DNA from: Longilinea sp964536805
GTDB taxonomy: Bacteria > Chloroflexota > Anaerolineae > Anaerolineales > Anaerolineaceae
DNA length: 64,000 nt
Reading direction: 5' to 3'
NCBI GenBank assembly: GCA_964536805.1
Contig: CAZHYQ010000008.1
Coordinates: 1 to 64,000 of the forward strand
Shown here: in pieces, positions 7,727 through 16,154 of the stretch
Position numbering within the stretch: the stretch's first letter is position 1
Layout: every line of letters starts with the position of its first letter
Program-made: the position numbers and the translations under genes
The notes under the pieces: generated by a model
The model's database searches: none
What the model saw: the letters and a program-made list of their open reading frames with translations, nothing else
Told to the model about the DNA's origin: nothing

Positions 7727-8797
7727 TTATGCGACAGTGATGTCCTTGCTGAGATAGACATCCTGGATGGCATTCAGCAGCGCCGCGCCTTCTTTCATCG
7801 GGCGCTGGAATGCCTTGCGGCCGGAGATGAGGCCTGCGCCGCCGCCGCGCTTATTAATCACAGCAGTGCGTACTGCCTGCGCCAGATCGCCGTCACCGCT
7901 GGAAGCGCCGCCAGAGTTGATCAGGCTGGCGCGGCCCATATAGCAGTTGGCCACTTGGTAGCGTACCAGGTCGATGGGATTGTCGCTGGTAAGCTGGGTG
8001 TAAATGCGCTCGTCGGTCTTGCCGTAGGGGTTTTCCTTGCTGGAAATCGCTTTATAGCCGCCGTTGTTTTCGGGCAACTTTTGCTTGATGATGTCAGCTT
8101 CAATGGTGACGCCCAGGTGGTTGGCTTGTCCGGTCAGATCGGCGGAAACGTGATAGTCCACGCTGCCAACCTTGAAGGCCGGGTTGCGAAGGTAGCACCA
8201 CAGGACGGTTGCCATGCCCAGTTCGTGTGCCATGTTGAAAGCCTGCGCCACTTCGACGATCTGGCGGGTGGATTCCGCCGAGCCGAAATAAATGGTGGCG
8301 CCCACAGCCGCAGCGCCCATATCATAGGCTTCCTTCAACGTGCCAAACATGATCTGGTCGAACTTGTTCGGGTAGGAGAGAAACTCGTTGTGGTTGATCT
8401 TCACAATAAAGGGAATATGGTGGGCATACTTGCGCGCAACCGAACCCAACACGCCGAAGGTCGACGCCACAGCGTTGCAGCCACCTTCCAGGGCTAGTTT
8501 GACGATGTTCTCTGAATCGAAGTAAAGGGGGTTCTTGGCAAACGAAGCGCCGGCCGAATGTTCAATGCCCTGATCAACCGGCAGGATGGACATATAACCG
8601 GTATTGGCCAGCCGTCCAGTGCCGTAGAGGGCCTGCAAATTACGCAGGACACGCGGGGAACGGTCCGAGAGCGCCCAGATGCGGTCCACCCAGTCGGGTC
8701 CGGGGATGTGAATCAGATCTTTACTGATGGTCTTGCACTCATGCTCCAGAAGCGAAGGTGCTTCCGCGCCGAGCAGGGATAAAATCTTGTCGTCCAT
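7727..8797 (-). CDS. fbaB: Class I fructose-bisphosphate aldolase (DhnA/FbaB type)
   Basis: A 356-residue Schiff-base aldolase of the prokaryotic DhnA family, interconverting fructose 1,6-bisphosphate with dihydroxyacetone phosphate and glyceraldehyde 3-phosphate in glycolysis/gluconeogenesis. Family signatures include ILPVDQGIEHSAGASFA near residue 72, FIVKINHNEFLSYPN, and the C-terminal NSGGASSGDGDL phosphate-binding region. Length is normal. GGAGGC lies three bases before the ATG. The 402-bp upstream spacer has a minus-strand TATAAT at 8956-8961, giving a leader of roughly 150 bases. Monocistronic with its own terminator. Confidence 0.94.
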   Translation of the reverse strand: MDDKILSLLGAEAPSLLEHECKTISKDLIHIPGPDWVDRIWALSDRSPRVLRNLQALYGTGRLANTGYMSILPVDQGIEHSAGASFAKNPLYFDSENIVKLALEGGCNAVASTFGVLGSVARKYAHHIPFIVKINHNEFLSYPNKFDQIMFGTLKEAYDMGAAAVGATIYFGSAESTRQIVEVAQAFNMAHELGMATVLWCYLRNPAFKVGSVDYHVSADLTGQANHLGVTIEADIIKQKLPENNGGYKAISSKENPYGKTDERIYTQLTSDNPIDLVRYQVANCYMGRASLINSGGASSGDGDLAQAVRTAVINKRGGGAGLISGRKAFQRPMKEGAALLNAIQDVYLSKDITVA

Positions 8798-9199
8798 GTT
8801 GCCTCCAAAATTGGTAAGAAGATTAATCCAGCAGAAAACCGGTCTGTCCGGTTATTACGGGCAGCCTGACCGCTCAGCGAATATTTAGCTCAATTTGTGG
8901 TGGAAATCCGCCCAGCGGAACTACTCAGACACGCTATTCATTGTCTATTTGATAAATTATACCCCGATCTGGTCGTTTTCCTCGAGGAATTTCACGCGAC
9001 CGCTCAGGTTCGAGCGGTGATGGGATATAATTTTGTTGTCCGTCCGGCAAAATTGAACAGGGTGAGGGTGCGGTAGATAACCTCGCCACCCTGTCAATAA
9101 GAAGAATTCGAAATTGAAGGAAATCGCCGCTTCACTTCATGGGTATTTATTCTAGATATAATTAACACTGATCTTATCGAAGCATTGGAGTGATTCGCC
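8798..9199. other. Divergent intergenic region between fbaB and the aminotransferase
   Basis: No gene is seen in these 402 bases. They hold a minus-strand TATAAT (8956-8961) for fbaB and plus-strand TATAAT boxes at about 9026 and 9157-9162, none with a good -35 partner. Hairpins are ACCGCTC/GAGCGGT (about 9000-9019) and ACAGGGTG/CACCCTGT (9057-9064 with 9087-9094, inner AGG/CCT). No known riboswitch class was recognised. Confidence 0.5.
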
Positions 9200-10306
9200 A
9201 TGGAAACCTACCCCATCCCGATGACCCCGGGGCCAGTACTCGTGCCGCCGGATGTTTTGGCCGCCTACCAAAAGAATTACGGCTCTGCAGACCTCGAACC
9301 CGAATACCTTGAGCTATACAACCAGACCGGGCAGGAATTGCAACAATTATTTGGCACGCGCAATTCGGTGGTCATTCAAACCGGCGAAGGCATGCTGGCC
9401 TTATGGGCAGCCTTAAAGAACTGCCTCAAACCGGGCGACCGCGTGGTTGCCGTAGCCAGCGGCGTGTTCGGATTTGGCCTGGCGGAGATGGCGGAAGCCG
9501 TTGGCGCATCGGTTAAAGTGGTTCCCATCCCCTACAATCAAACCATTACCGATTGGCAAAGCATCGAGGTCGCCCTGGCGGATTTCCGTCCGAAGATGAT
9601 CACGGTGGTGCATTGTGAAACCCCCTCCGGCACGCTTAATCCGTTGGAGGAGTTGGGCAAATTGAAACACGATTACGGCGTGCCTTTGTTGGTGGCAGAT
9701 ATGGTCGCCAGCCTGGGCGGAGCGCCGGTCAAGGTTGACGATTGGGGCATCGACCTGGCGTTAGGCGGGTCGCAAAAAGCGCTCTCCTGCCCGCCGGATA
9801 CCTCCTTCCTGGCGGTCAGCGAAGCAGCCTGGGAGATCATCGCCCAGGTCAATTATTCCGGCTACGATGCCTTGAAACCCTTCCGGACGGTTCAACCGGC
9901 GCTGCCGGACCAGCCCGGTATTTTCCCCTACACGCCGCATTGGCACGGCCTGGCTGCCCTGCATACCGCCACCCGGCGCATCCTGGATGAAGGCCTGGAA
10001 AATTGCTTTCAGCGCCATGCCCTGGTGGCGGATTATTGCCGCCAGCGCCTGATCAAGATGGGCGTTGCACTCTATCCGGCGCGCAGCGCGATTCAATCGC
10101 CGACGGTCACCGCTGCCAACGTGCCTGAGCAGACCGGCTGGCTGGAATTTGACCGGCGGCTGCGCGCGCGCGGCCTGGCGGTTGGCGGCAGTTATGGACC
10201 GTTGGCGGGCAAAGTTTTCCGCCTGGGCCACATGGGCTCCCAGGCGGATCTTGACCTGGTCAGCCGTGCCCTGGATGTCATCGAAGAGGTTTTACAGGCA
10301 AATTAG
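9200..10306 (+). CDS. Class V PLP aminotransferase (alanine-glyoxylate/serine-pyruvate type)
   Basis: A 368-residue class V aminotransferase, fold type I. Like relatives it starts with a TPGPVLVPPDVL segment; PLP contacts are seen as GEGMLALWA (about 63-71), VADMVASLGG (D167) and the Schiff-base Lys in GGSQKALSCPP (K193). The family covers alanine-glyoxylate, serine-glyoxylate and serine-pyruvate transaminases, and also purine catabolic ureidoglycine-glyoxylate enzymes. The neighbours do not decide which. GGAG precedes the ATG and TATAAT lies at 9157-9162. A strong terminator follows, so the gene is monocistronic. Confidence 0.9.
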   Translation: METYPIPMTPGPVLVPPDVLAAYQKNYGSADLEPEYLELYNQTGQELQQLFGTRNSVVIQTGEGMLALWAALKNCLKPGDRVVAVASGVFGFGLAEMAEAVGASVKVVPIPYNQTITDWQSIEVALADFRPKMITVVHCETPSGTLNPLEELGKLKHDYGVPLLVADMVASLGGAPVKVDDWGIDLALGGSQKALSCPPDTSFLAVSEAAWEIIAQVNYSGYDALKPFRTVQPALPDQPGIFPYTPHWHGLAALHTATRRILDEGLENCFQRHALVADYCRQRLIKMGVALYPARSAIQSPTVTAANVPEQTGWLEFDRRLRARGLAVGGSYGPLAGKVFRLGHMGSQADLDLVSRALDVIEEVLQAN

Positions 10307-10331
10307 ACATTTCAAATAATTCAAACCAAAG

Positions 10332-10377
10332 AGTAAGGTTCACCCGGGAAAATTGGGCTGAATCTTACTTTTTTTTT
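10332..10377 (+). terminator. Terminator of the aminotransferase gene
   Basis: Stem AGTAAGGTTCA/TGAATCTTACT (one G-T pair) followed directly by nine T residues, 26 bases after the stop codon. Confidence 0.92.
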
Positions 10378-10465
10378 CAGCGTGTGAAAGTCTTTTGTCA
10401 GTCACGGTGGATATGATAAGACCAAGATACAAAATGATGTACGTGCATCATCAGGGGGTCCGGTC

Positions 10466-10741
10466 ATGTCGTTATCTTCTTATCCATACAAAATCGCAGC
10501 AAATACGCGCCAACAAGTTCTGCAGGATGTGCAGGTAAATTTTCCCCGCCAGGATCCATCCCAAATCATGGAACTGCTCGACCTCTACGGCATTGAAACG
10601 ACCGAACAGCACCGCGAACGCGTTCAGATGGCCATCCTGCAATTAAGCAACGGCGACCTTCCGAAACTTTTCGATCTGGTTGAAATGGCCAAATACGATT
10701 ACCGCGGCCTGCTCCACCAGGCCGAACACGCCTACGCCTGA
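10466..10741 (+). CDS. Hypothetical 91-residue protein
   Basis: No family recognised. The 91 residues are soluble, mostly helical by composition, with an acidic middle (MELLDLYGIETTEQHRERVQ) and a C-terminal MAKYDYRGLLHQAEHAYA. There is no signal peptide or metal motif. AGGGGGT precedes the ATG by 6 bases. The gene is convergent with the beta-lactamase-fold gene and only 4 bases from its stop, which is unusually tight. It is probably real, given the ribosome-binding site and its isolation from any overlapping longer gene. Confidence 0.7.
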   Translation: MSLSSYPYKIAANTRQQVLQDVQVNFPRQDPSQIMELLDLYGIETTEQHRERVQMAILQLSNGDLPKLFDLVEMAKYDYRGLLHQAEHAYA

Positions 10742-10745
10742 ATAA

Positions 10746-12089
10746 TCACGAAATCCGTCTGAATAATCGTCCGCCGGACCGCAGCCAGAGTATCTGGCCC
10801 TCTGCACCGCGGACGATTTCGATTTCCCTGTCCTTATCCAGGCCGTCCAATCCGCGCAAACGGTCTGGCGAGAGGAAAACCAGGCGCGTCGGCGGTTGCT
10901 GGGGCGGCGGGGGGGAATCAGGTTTTGGAAAACCGCCCTTGCTGATTGTTTGGGCCATCAAACCACCTGCGCGCGCAAACAATTCAACCTGGTACATCTG
11001 GGCATCATAAGTTCCCAGGTATTCCGCCAGGCCTCCCATTGGCGGCTCGACTGGCTGCGCCGCCTCGGCGCGCAGGCTGAGGTAGTGCTCCAATGCAAAT
11101 GCCAGCGTTTCGCTATTCAACTGGTCGCCGCCGTCGCTGTTGGTGAGCAGGACGATGGCAAAATCGCGCTGCGGAACCATGCGGAAGAGCGCCTCCTGGC
11201 CGTTGGTCGCGCCGCCGTGCCCGACGACGTCCACCTCACCCATCGGAGTGATGTACCAGGTCAATCCCACCCAGCGTACGCCGTCCGCCTTGACCAGGCG
11301 CGACTGCATCAGCCGCAGGGTTCCAGGACGCAGCAGCCCTGCGCCGCTGCCCATGTGAAAACGGGCATAAGCCAACAAATCGCCCACGCTCGCGATCAAC
11401 CCGCCGACCGCGCTGCACGAGCGCGCCGGCGCCCAGGGGGAGGCCACCTGTGCCCGGTCGTTCTCGAGCTCGTGGCCGACGGCGAAACTGCGCGTCATAA
11501 CCTCCTCCGGGATGAAGGTGCAATCTTTCATTCCGATAGGATCCAACACCAACGCGCGCACAGCCTCTTCATAGACCATTCCGGTTGCGACCTCGATCAT
11601 GCGGCCTACGATGTAGAAACCGGCATTGTTATACGCCCAAACTTCGCCCACCGGTGTGAGCTGCTCGAGCCGCTTCAGGCGCGGCAGAATTTTCTGCAGG
11701 GCATCATCCCCGCGGCCGGTATCATCGAAGTAATCCCCCGCCCAGCCGCCGGTGTGGGTCAAAAGGTGGCGCAGCGTCACCCTGGCGGCCGCATCTTCAT
11801 CCGCCAATTCCAACTCGGGCAGCAGGTGTCGGACAGGCGCGTCCAGATCGAGTTTGCCCTGCTCCACCAGGCGCATGGCGGCCGTGCCGGTCACGGTTTT
11901 GGAAATGGAACCGATCTGAAAGAGGGTTTCCTCGGTCACCGGCAGCGGGTGGTCCACACTGGTCACGCCCAGGCCGGCCGTCCACTGGCGGTCCTGGTGG
12001 TAAATGCCCACGGCCACGCCCGGTACGTGCCAGCGCTGCATGGCCTGCTGGATAAACACCAGCAATTGCTGAAATTTGGGTTCTTCCAT
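10746..12089 (-). CDS. Beta-lactamase-fold serine hydrolase (class C/PBP-like)
   Basis: About 447 residues of the class C beta-lactamase/DD-peptidase-like family. The nucleophile motif SISK follows ETLFQIG, the YNN motif lies in VWAYNNAGFYIVG about 90 residues later, and HGG occurs in VGHGGATNG. A C-terminal beta-rich extension follows the catalytic domain. There is no signal peptide, so a cytoplasmic esterase or peptidase role is more likely than antibiotic hydrolysis. The start is uncertain: ATG at 12089 has GGAG 9 bases upstream, while ATG at 12110 and TTG at 12113 lack a ribosome-binding site. Confidence 0.88.
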   Translation of the reverse strand: MEEPKFQQLLVFIQQAMQRWHVPGVAVGIYHQDRQWTAGLGVTSVDHPLPVTEETLFQIGSISKTVTGTAAMRLVEQGKLDLDAPVRHLLPELELADEDAAARVTLRHLLTHTGGWAGDYFDDTGRGDDALQKILPRLKRLEQLTPVGEVWAYNNAGFYIVGRMIEVATGMVYEEAVRALVLDPIGMKDCTFIPEEVMTRSFAVGHELENDRAQVASPWAPARSCSAVGGLIASVGDLLAYARFHMGSGAGLLRPGTLRLMQSRLVKADGVRWVGLTWYITPMGEVDVVGHGGATNGQEALFRMVPQRDFAIVLLTNSDGGDQLNSETLAFALEHYLSLRAEAAQPVEPPMGGLAEYLGTYDAQMYQVELFARAGGLMAQTISKGGFPKPDSPPPPQQPPTRLVFLSPDRLRGLDGLDKDREIEIVRGAEGQILWLRSGGRLFRRIS

Positions 12090-12159
12090 CCTGCTCTGCT
12101 CCGCGATCATCAATTTTCAAGGCTTACCGTTAATTATAAGCATGCCGCGGCATGCCAGG

Positions 12160-12195
12160 AAAACATAATGGCGCACGAAACAATCCGTGCGCCAT
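12160..12195 (-). terminator. Terminator after the 42-residue peptide gene
   Basis: Ten-bp perfect stem ATGGCGCACG/CGTGCGCCAT followed by TATGTTTTCC on the minus strand, 30 bases past the small gene's stop. A second palindrome, GCATGCCGCGGCATGC, lies just beyond (about 12140-12155). Confidence 0.7.
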
Positions 12196-12225
12196 GGTTC
12201 CAACTCGAATGATTAGGTTGATGGA

Positions 12226-12354
12226 CTACCGCAAATCTTGATCGCGGCGTACCCGGATCGGCTGGCGTACCGGCCGGGGGGCATTATTCCCCGCCAGGAT
12301 GGCCGCCGCAACAAACATCAATCCAGCGGCACCGATAAACAGGAGAGTGATCAT
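12226..12354 (-). CDS. Small membrane peptide (42 residues)
   Basis: ATG at 12354 is preceded by AAGGAGG with a 7-base spacer, the best ribosome-binding site in the area, and the frame ends at TAG (12226-12228). The peptide begins MITLLFIGAAGLMFVAAAIL, one membrane span, followed by a short basic tail (PRPVRQPIRVRRDQDLR). By the positive-inside rule the tail should be cytoplasmic. A perfect terminator hairpin follows. No family was recognised. It may share a transcript with the downstream beta-lactamase-fold gene, but the hairpin argues against that. Confidence 0.72.
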   Translation of the reverse strand: MITLLFIGAAGLMFVAAAILAGNNAPRPVRQPIRVRRDQDLR

Positions 12355-12442
12355 TTTTTTACCTCCTTGATGATTTGATCATAACAAGCTTTCATTATAA
12401 ATAAATAAGAATTTTCCGCTCTCAAGAATTGTCTTTTGGTTG

Positions 12443-12472
12443 TTGCGCCTGACTCTTCAGATTTTGTATAAT
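12443..12472 (+). promoter_or_regulatory. Candidate promoter of the histidine phosphatase
   Basis: TTGCGC (12443-12448), 18-bp spacer, perfect TATAAT (12467-12472), 42 bases before the start codon. Confidence 0.55.
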
Positions 12473-12514
12473 CAAACAGATTACAGTGAGCGCCATTTCC
12501 AATCAGGGTAAATC

Positions 12515-13096
12515 ATGACCGAAATCTGGCTGGTACGGCACGGCGAAACCGATTGGAACCGTTTGCACCGTTTTATGGGGCAGCAGGACATTCCGCTCAA
12601 TGCCGCAGGGCTGCGCCAGGCAGCCGACCTTGCCGATGCCCTGCGCGGGCTGCACTTCGATGCCATCTTCTCCTCCGATTTGCAGCGCGCGCGCCAGACC
12701 GCCGAAGTGCTGGCAGACGCATTGCACCTGCCGCGCTGTTTGGATGTTCGCCTGCGCGAGGTGCATCTTGGCAGCTGGCAGGGAGAGACGCATGCCGATA
12801 TCCAGGCGCGCTTCCCGGCACAATGGGCAGAGCGCTATGCCGACCCGCTCAATTTTCGCCCGCCCGGCGGCGAAACGGTCGCCGAAATGGCGGCGCGTGC
12901 CTACCCGGCCGTGGATGAAATCGCCGCCGCCTGCCCGGATAGCCGCGTACTGCTGGTATCGCACGGCATCCTGCTGGCAGCGCTCCTTTGCCGCGCCAGG
13001 AACCTGCCGCTGACGGAGATTTACGCGCAAGAACTGGGCAACGCCAGGCCCGAGATCATATTCTGGCCTCCGGGTAGCCCGGATATCCCGTCCTAA
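12515..13096 (+). CDS. Histidine phosphatase family protein
   Basis: A 193-residue branch-1 histidine phosphatase (phosphoglycerate-mutase-like). The catalytic motif is LVRHGETDWN with nucleophile H9, R8 and acid/base candidate E82 (REVHLGSWQGE); R58 (SDLQRARQTA) and the second His, H150 (LVSHG), complete the phosphate pocket. Such proteins act on small phosphate esters, including phosphoglycerate, alpha-ribazole phosphate or sugar phosphates; no neighbour indicates which. Length is typical. It has its own promoter. Confidence 0.9.
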   Translation: MTEIWLVRHGETDWNRLHRFMGQQDIPLNAAGLRQAADLADALRGLHFDAIFSSDLQRARQTAEVLADALHLPRCLDVRLREVHLGSWQGETHADIQARFPAQWAERYADPLNFRPPGGETVAEMAARAYPAVDEIAAACPDSRVLLVSHGILLAALLCRARNLPLTEIYAQELGNARPEIIFWPPGSPDIPS

Positions 13097-13152
13097 ATCA
13101 GCCGTGCCCAGTTGATCAATCTGGCGATCAGCCCGGGTAAATCAATCAATAA

Positions 13153-13229
13153 ACCGCCTTTTCAGGCGGTCTATTGTGGTTCGGGCTGCGGCATCTTCTT
13201 ACTTGTCAGTAAGGAGGGATGCCGCAGCC
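13153..13229. other. Structured intergenic element (two hairpins)
   Basis: The 261-base gap between convergent genes holds ACCGCC/GGCGGT (13153-13170) and then a perfect 12-bp stem GGCTGCGGCATC/GATGCCGCAGCC (13184-13195 with 13218-13229) with an inner CTTAC/GTAAG stem. On the minus strand AAGGAGGTG (just right of the hairpin) precedes ATG codons opening a 17- or 20-residue frame that ends inside the hairpin. Neither helix has a good T-run. This could be a small RNA, a leader peptide or simple terminators. Confidence 0.4.
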
Positions 13230-13357
13230 GTTTGGAAACTACTATCATTCATTTTGGGCATCACCTCCTTATCGTTAGGATAGCAAGAGGATGAATATGG
13301 ATTGGTATGTTTAGTATTCCATAAGGATTGGCGAAAGTCAAGTGAAATTGCACACTC

Positions 13358-14563
13358 TCATGGAATGCTAAACTTGAAGCGGGCGGTGGTATCGGTCTGT
13401 TCGGCAGTGGAGGTAATGCCCATCACCTCGAACCAGGTCTTGCCGGGTTTGAAGGGGAATGGCGTACCGTCCTCGTTGGTCAGCATCAGGACTGAATCCT
13501 GGGCCGGGCGGCTCCATTTGACCTTGAAAATCTGGCCGTCGCGGGCGATGTAGGCTGCCCCGCTGCCAACCATGTTGACATCCAGCACCTCGGTATCGGC
13601 GCGTTTCACCAGGTATTCAAACGGTGCAAAGAGGATGACCACGTTTTCCGCGCCGATCTGCTCCTTGCTGGTGCGGTCCACCAGCGGGCCGTACTGTTCA
13701 TTGTTGCCGTTGAAATCGTTGGCGGTATCCACGAAGCGCAGGTAGCGCCCGCTGGCCTGGTCGTAATCCCAGCGATTGTAAATGGCGGCTGAGAAACGCG
13801 CGAAGACCGAATCGGCCGTCTGGCCGCCGCCCGGCGCCTGCTTTTGGAAAAACATGCCGTTCAGGTCGGGCCGGGCATTGTCGCTCTTGATCACCTTTTC
13901 AAACTCGGGGAGGTTGGCCACCAGGAAGTTTTTGCCCTCGGAATTATCGCGGCACAGCGCCGGGCAGGTGTAGTTGCCTTCCAGCACCAATCGTGTATAG
14001 AATTCGGAGTTGAACAGGCGCGTGATCACGCCCTCGTAGGCACTGCCAAAGATGAACCAGGCCTTATAGGCGCGGATGACATTGACATCAAAATGGCGTG
14101 CCGAGCGGATGGGACCCACCCTATCGGCATTCTCGCCGTAGTAAATGGCCGCGAAACGGGTGGTGCCCTGCTCGGTGTAGTATTCGTAGATCAAATCGGC
14201 CTGCGGCAAGCCCCACTGCGGGCGGTCGTCGCGCGGCAGGTTCTCCACCTTGACGATCACCGGGCGGCGCTCCAGCAGCTGCGGATCGGCTGCTTTCAAA
14301 CCGGTCAATGGATCGTATCCGTCCGGGTAATTGGACGGCCCGACGCCTTCAGCCGGGTAAGCTGGCGTGGGCGTGAGCGTGGGGGTGGCGGTGGCCTCGG
14401 GGGTGGCGGTGGCGGTGGCCGGCAGGAAGGCCGTGAGCGTGATTTGCGGCGCCTGCGTGGCCGCCGGCGTGGGCGCCAGGGATGGCGTGGCCGAGGGCGA
14501 ACAGGCCGCCGCCAAACTGAGCAGCATGATGATTACCAGCGACAGTGAGACTTTCTTCGCCAT
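13358..14563 (-). CDS. DUF3048 (YerB-like) lipoprotein
   Basis: A 401-residue exported lipoprotein. The signal peptide ends in lipobox LAAAC (C21), and a Pro/Thr/Ala-rich linker of about 50 residues, rich in TATPT-type repeats, leads to the folded part. The DUF3048 domain shows YDPLTGL, RPVIVKVENLPRDDRPQWGL, EGGTTRF-like EQGTTRFAAIYY and VGPIRSARHFDV. YerB-type proteins are widespread in Gram-positives and Chloroflexota; their role is not well established. The linker codon bias creates GC-skewed tandem sequence at about 14360-14480. Confidence 0.92.
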   Translation of the reverse strand: MAKKVSLSLVIIMLLSLAAACSPSATPSLAPTPAATQAPQITLTAFLPATATATPEATATPTLTPTPAYPAEGVGPSNYPDGYDPLTGLKAADPQLLERRPVIVKVENLPRDDRPQWGLPQADLIYEYYTEQGTTRFAAIYYGENADRVGPIRSARHFDVNVIRAYKAWFIFGSAYEGVITRLFNSEFYTRLVLEGNYTCPALCRDNSEGKNFLVANLPEFEKVIKSDNARPDLNGMFFQKQAPGGGQTADSVFARFSAAIYNRWDYDQASGRYLRFVDTANDFNGNNEQYGPLVDRTSKEQIGAENVVILFAPFEYLVKRADTEVLDVNMVGSGAAYIARDGQIFKVKWSRPAQDSVLMLTNEDGTPFPFKPGKTWFEVMGITSTAEQTDTTARFKFSIP

Positions 14564-14687
14564 AAAATGACTCCTGGAATATTGTCACGAAAAATTGACT
14601 TTTCGGGTTGATCATACACCACAACAGGGCATTTGCCAACAATGCAGAAAATGGAATCTCCTTCGCCCGGAGGTGAGGGTCCTCGGA

Positions 14688-14693
14688 TATAAT
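14688..14693 (+). promoter_or_regulatory. -10 box immediately upstream of the DUF2085 gene
   Basis: TATAAT ends only 9 bases before the preferred ATG (14703), so transcription would begin close to the start codon. No clear -35 is seen. This suggests a leaderless or nearly leaderless mRNA. Confidence 0.5.
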
Positions 14694-14702
14694 CACCCCA
14701 TC

Positions 14703-15512
14703 ATGCAAACTTCCCCTGCCCGCCGGCGCCTGAAATTCACCGCCAAACTGCTGCTGGCGGCTTTCATCGCCGTGCTGCTCATCCTATGGCTGAGCTACAC
14801 ACCTCCCGGGCTGCTTGGCAAGGCAGATGCCATCGGCTACGCTGTCTGCCACCGCATCGACCTGCGCTCATTTCACCTGGCCGAGCGTCCGCTGCCGCTG
14901 TGTTCGCGCTGTTCAGGCATGTACCTGGGAGCGCTGGGCGGCGCCCTGTACCTGCTGCGTAAAGGCAAACGCGGCGGGTTGCCGCCGCTCAAGTTGGCCA
15001 TACCGCTTTCGATCCTGGGGTTGGCATTTGTGATCGACGGGGTGAATTCCTACCTGCACTTCTTCCCCGGTTTTACCGGCCTGTACGAACCCAACAACAC
15101 CCTGCGCCTCATTACAGGTACCGGGCTGGGGCTGCTCATCCCCTCCGTACTGCTGCCAGCCTTCCACCAGACCGCCTGGGCCGAATGGGATGCCCGCCCG
15201 GCGCTGGATTCGTGGCGTTCGCTGGGCGGCCTGCTGCTGGTAGGCGTCAGCATTGTGTTACTGGTGCTCAGCGATAACGCCCTGATCCTGTATCCCCTGG
15301 CGCTGCTCAGTTCGGCGGCGGTGCTGGCCATTCTTTCCCTGTGTTATGGCCTGCTGCTGCTCATCATCACCCGGCGCGATAACCGCGCCCGATCGCTGGC
15401 CGACCTGTGGCTGCCGCTGGCCGCGGGTTTTGCCATAGCCCTGCTGCAAACCGCTTTCATCGACTGGCTGCGATTCACTTTAACCGCAACATGGAACGGA
15501 TTCACGCTATAA
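14703..15512 (+). CDS. DUF2085 membrane protein
   Basis: A 269-residue membrane protein with about six to seven hydrophobic segments. The DUF2085 signature is present: YAVCHRID (C49, H50), RSFHL, and LPLCSRCSGMYLG (C67, C70), a conserved Cys/His group that may bind metal. Function is unknown for the family. A longer frame exists upstream, but it lies in the 5' region of the divergent DUF3048 gene and lacks support; the ATG at 14703 matches the domain start. A TATAAT box sits just upstream. Followed after 27 bases by the DUF4126 gene. Confidence 0.87.
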   Translation: MQTSPARRRLKFTAKLLLAAFIAVLLILWLSYTPPGLLGKADAIGYAVCHRIDLRSFHLAERPLPLCSRCSGMYLGALGGALYLLRKGKRGGLPPLKLAIPLSILGLAFVIDGVNSYLHFFPGFTGLYEPNNTLRLITGTGLGLLIPSVLLPAFHQTAWAEWDARPALDSWRSLGGLLLVGVSIVLLVLSDNALILYPLALLSSAAVLAILSLCYGLLLLIITRRDNRARSLADLWLPLAAGFAIALLQTAFIDWLRFTLTATWNGFTL

Positions 15513-15539
15513 TGCGTATATAGTGGCAGGAGATATTTG

Positions 15540-16112
15540 ATGGATGTTTTAGGTATTTTTTCCGCATTCGGGTTATCAGCCAGCGCCGGCCTGAATGCCT
15601 ACATTCCCCTTTTGGTGGTTGCCTTGCTGGGCAAGTTCACCAATCTGATCCACCTGGAAGAACCCTGGAGTTTGTTGACCAGTTGGTGGATCATCGGCTT
15701 GCTGGTGATACTATCGTTGATCGAGTTTTTTGCCGATAAAGTTCCGGCGGTCAATCACATCAATGATGCCATTCAAACCTTTATCCGCCCGACGGCTGGC
15801 GCCATCGTCTTTGCCGCCAGTGCCCATGCCATCAGCGATGTGCATCCGATTTTGGCAATGGGATTGGGCTTGATGGTGGCCGGCGGCGTTCACACCGTCA
15901 AATCGTTGGCGGTACGCCCGGCGGTTTCGGTGGCCACGGCTGGCGTGGGCAACACGCCCGTCAGCATTGCAGAAGACGCCGTCTCGACGGTGATCTCGAT
16001 CCTTTCGCTGGTCGTGCCAGTGTTGATGGTCTGCATCCTGATCACGTTGACCGCCTGGGTTATCTGGCTGCTCTGGCGGCGCGCCAACCGTGAAAGCCAG
16101 GCCCGTTCCTAG
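15540..16112 (+). CDS. DUF4126 membrane protein
   Basis: A 190-residue integral membrane protein with four or five hydrophobic spans. The start MDVLGIFSAFGLSASAGLNA is typical of DUF4126, as are EFFADKVPAVNHINDAIQTF and RPTAGAIVFA. Function is unknown. AGGAG lies 7 bases before the ATG, and TATAAT (15508-15513) overlaps the end of the DUF2085 gene, so it can be transcribed alone or with DUF2085. The C-terminus is Arg-rich. Confidence 0.9.
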   Translation: MDVLGIFSAFGLSASAGLNAYIPLLVVALLGKFTNLIHLEEPWSLLTSWWIIGLLVILSLIEFFADKVPAVNHINDAIQTFIRPTAGAIVFAASAHAISDVHPILAMGLGLMVAGGVHTVKSLAVRPAVSVATAGVGNTPVSIAEDAVSTVISILSLVVPVLMVCILITLTAWVIWLLWRRANRESQARS

Positions 16113-16154
16113 CAATCATCCAAGTCAAAACAAATTCACAGGGAGAAAGAATCC

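Noticed and set aside
8866..9100. Possible riboswitch or regulatory RNA upstream of the aldolase and aminotransferase genes.
   Set aside because: Only short hairpins are seen; no known aptamer core was found.
10466..12089. Toxin-antitoxin or immunity pair of the 91-residue gene and its convergent neighbour.
   Set aside because: The neighbour is a full hydrolase in convergent orientation and shares no operon with the small gene.
10896..12212. A 438-residue plus-strand frame.
   Set aside because: Antisense shadow of the beta-lactamase-fold gene, which has catalytic motifs; the shadow has low-complexity His/Gln/Arg-rich sequence.
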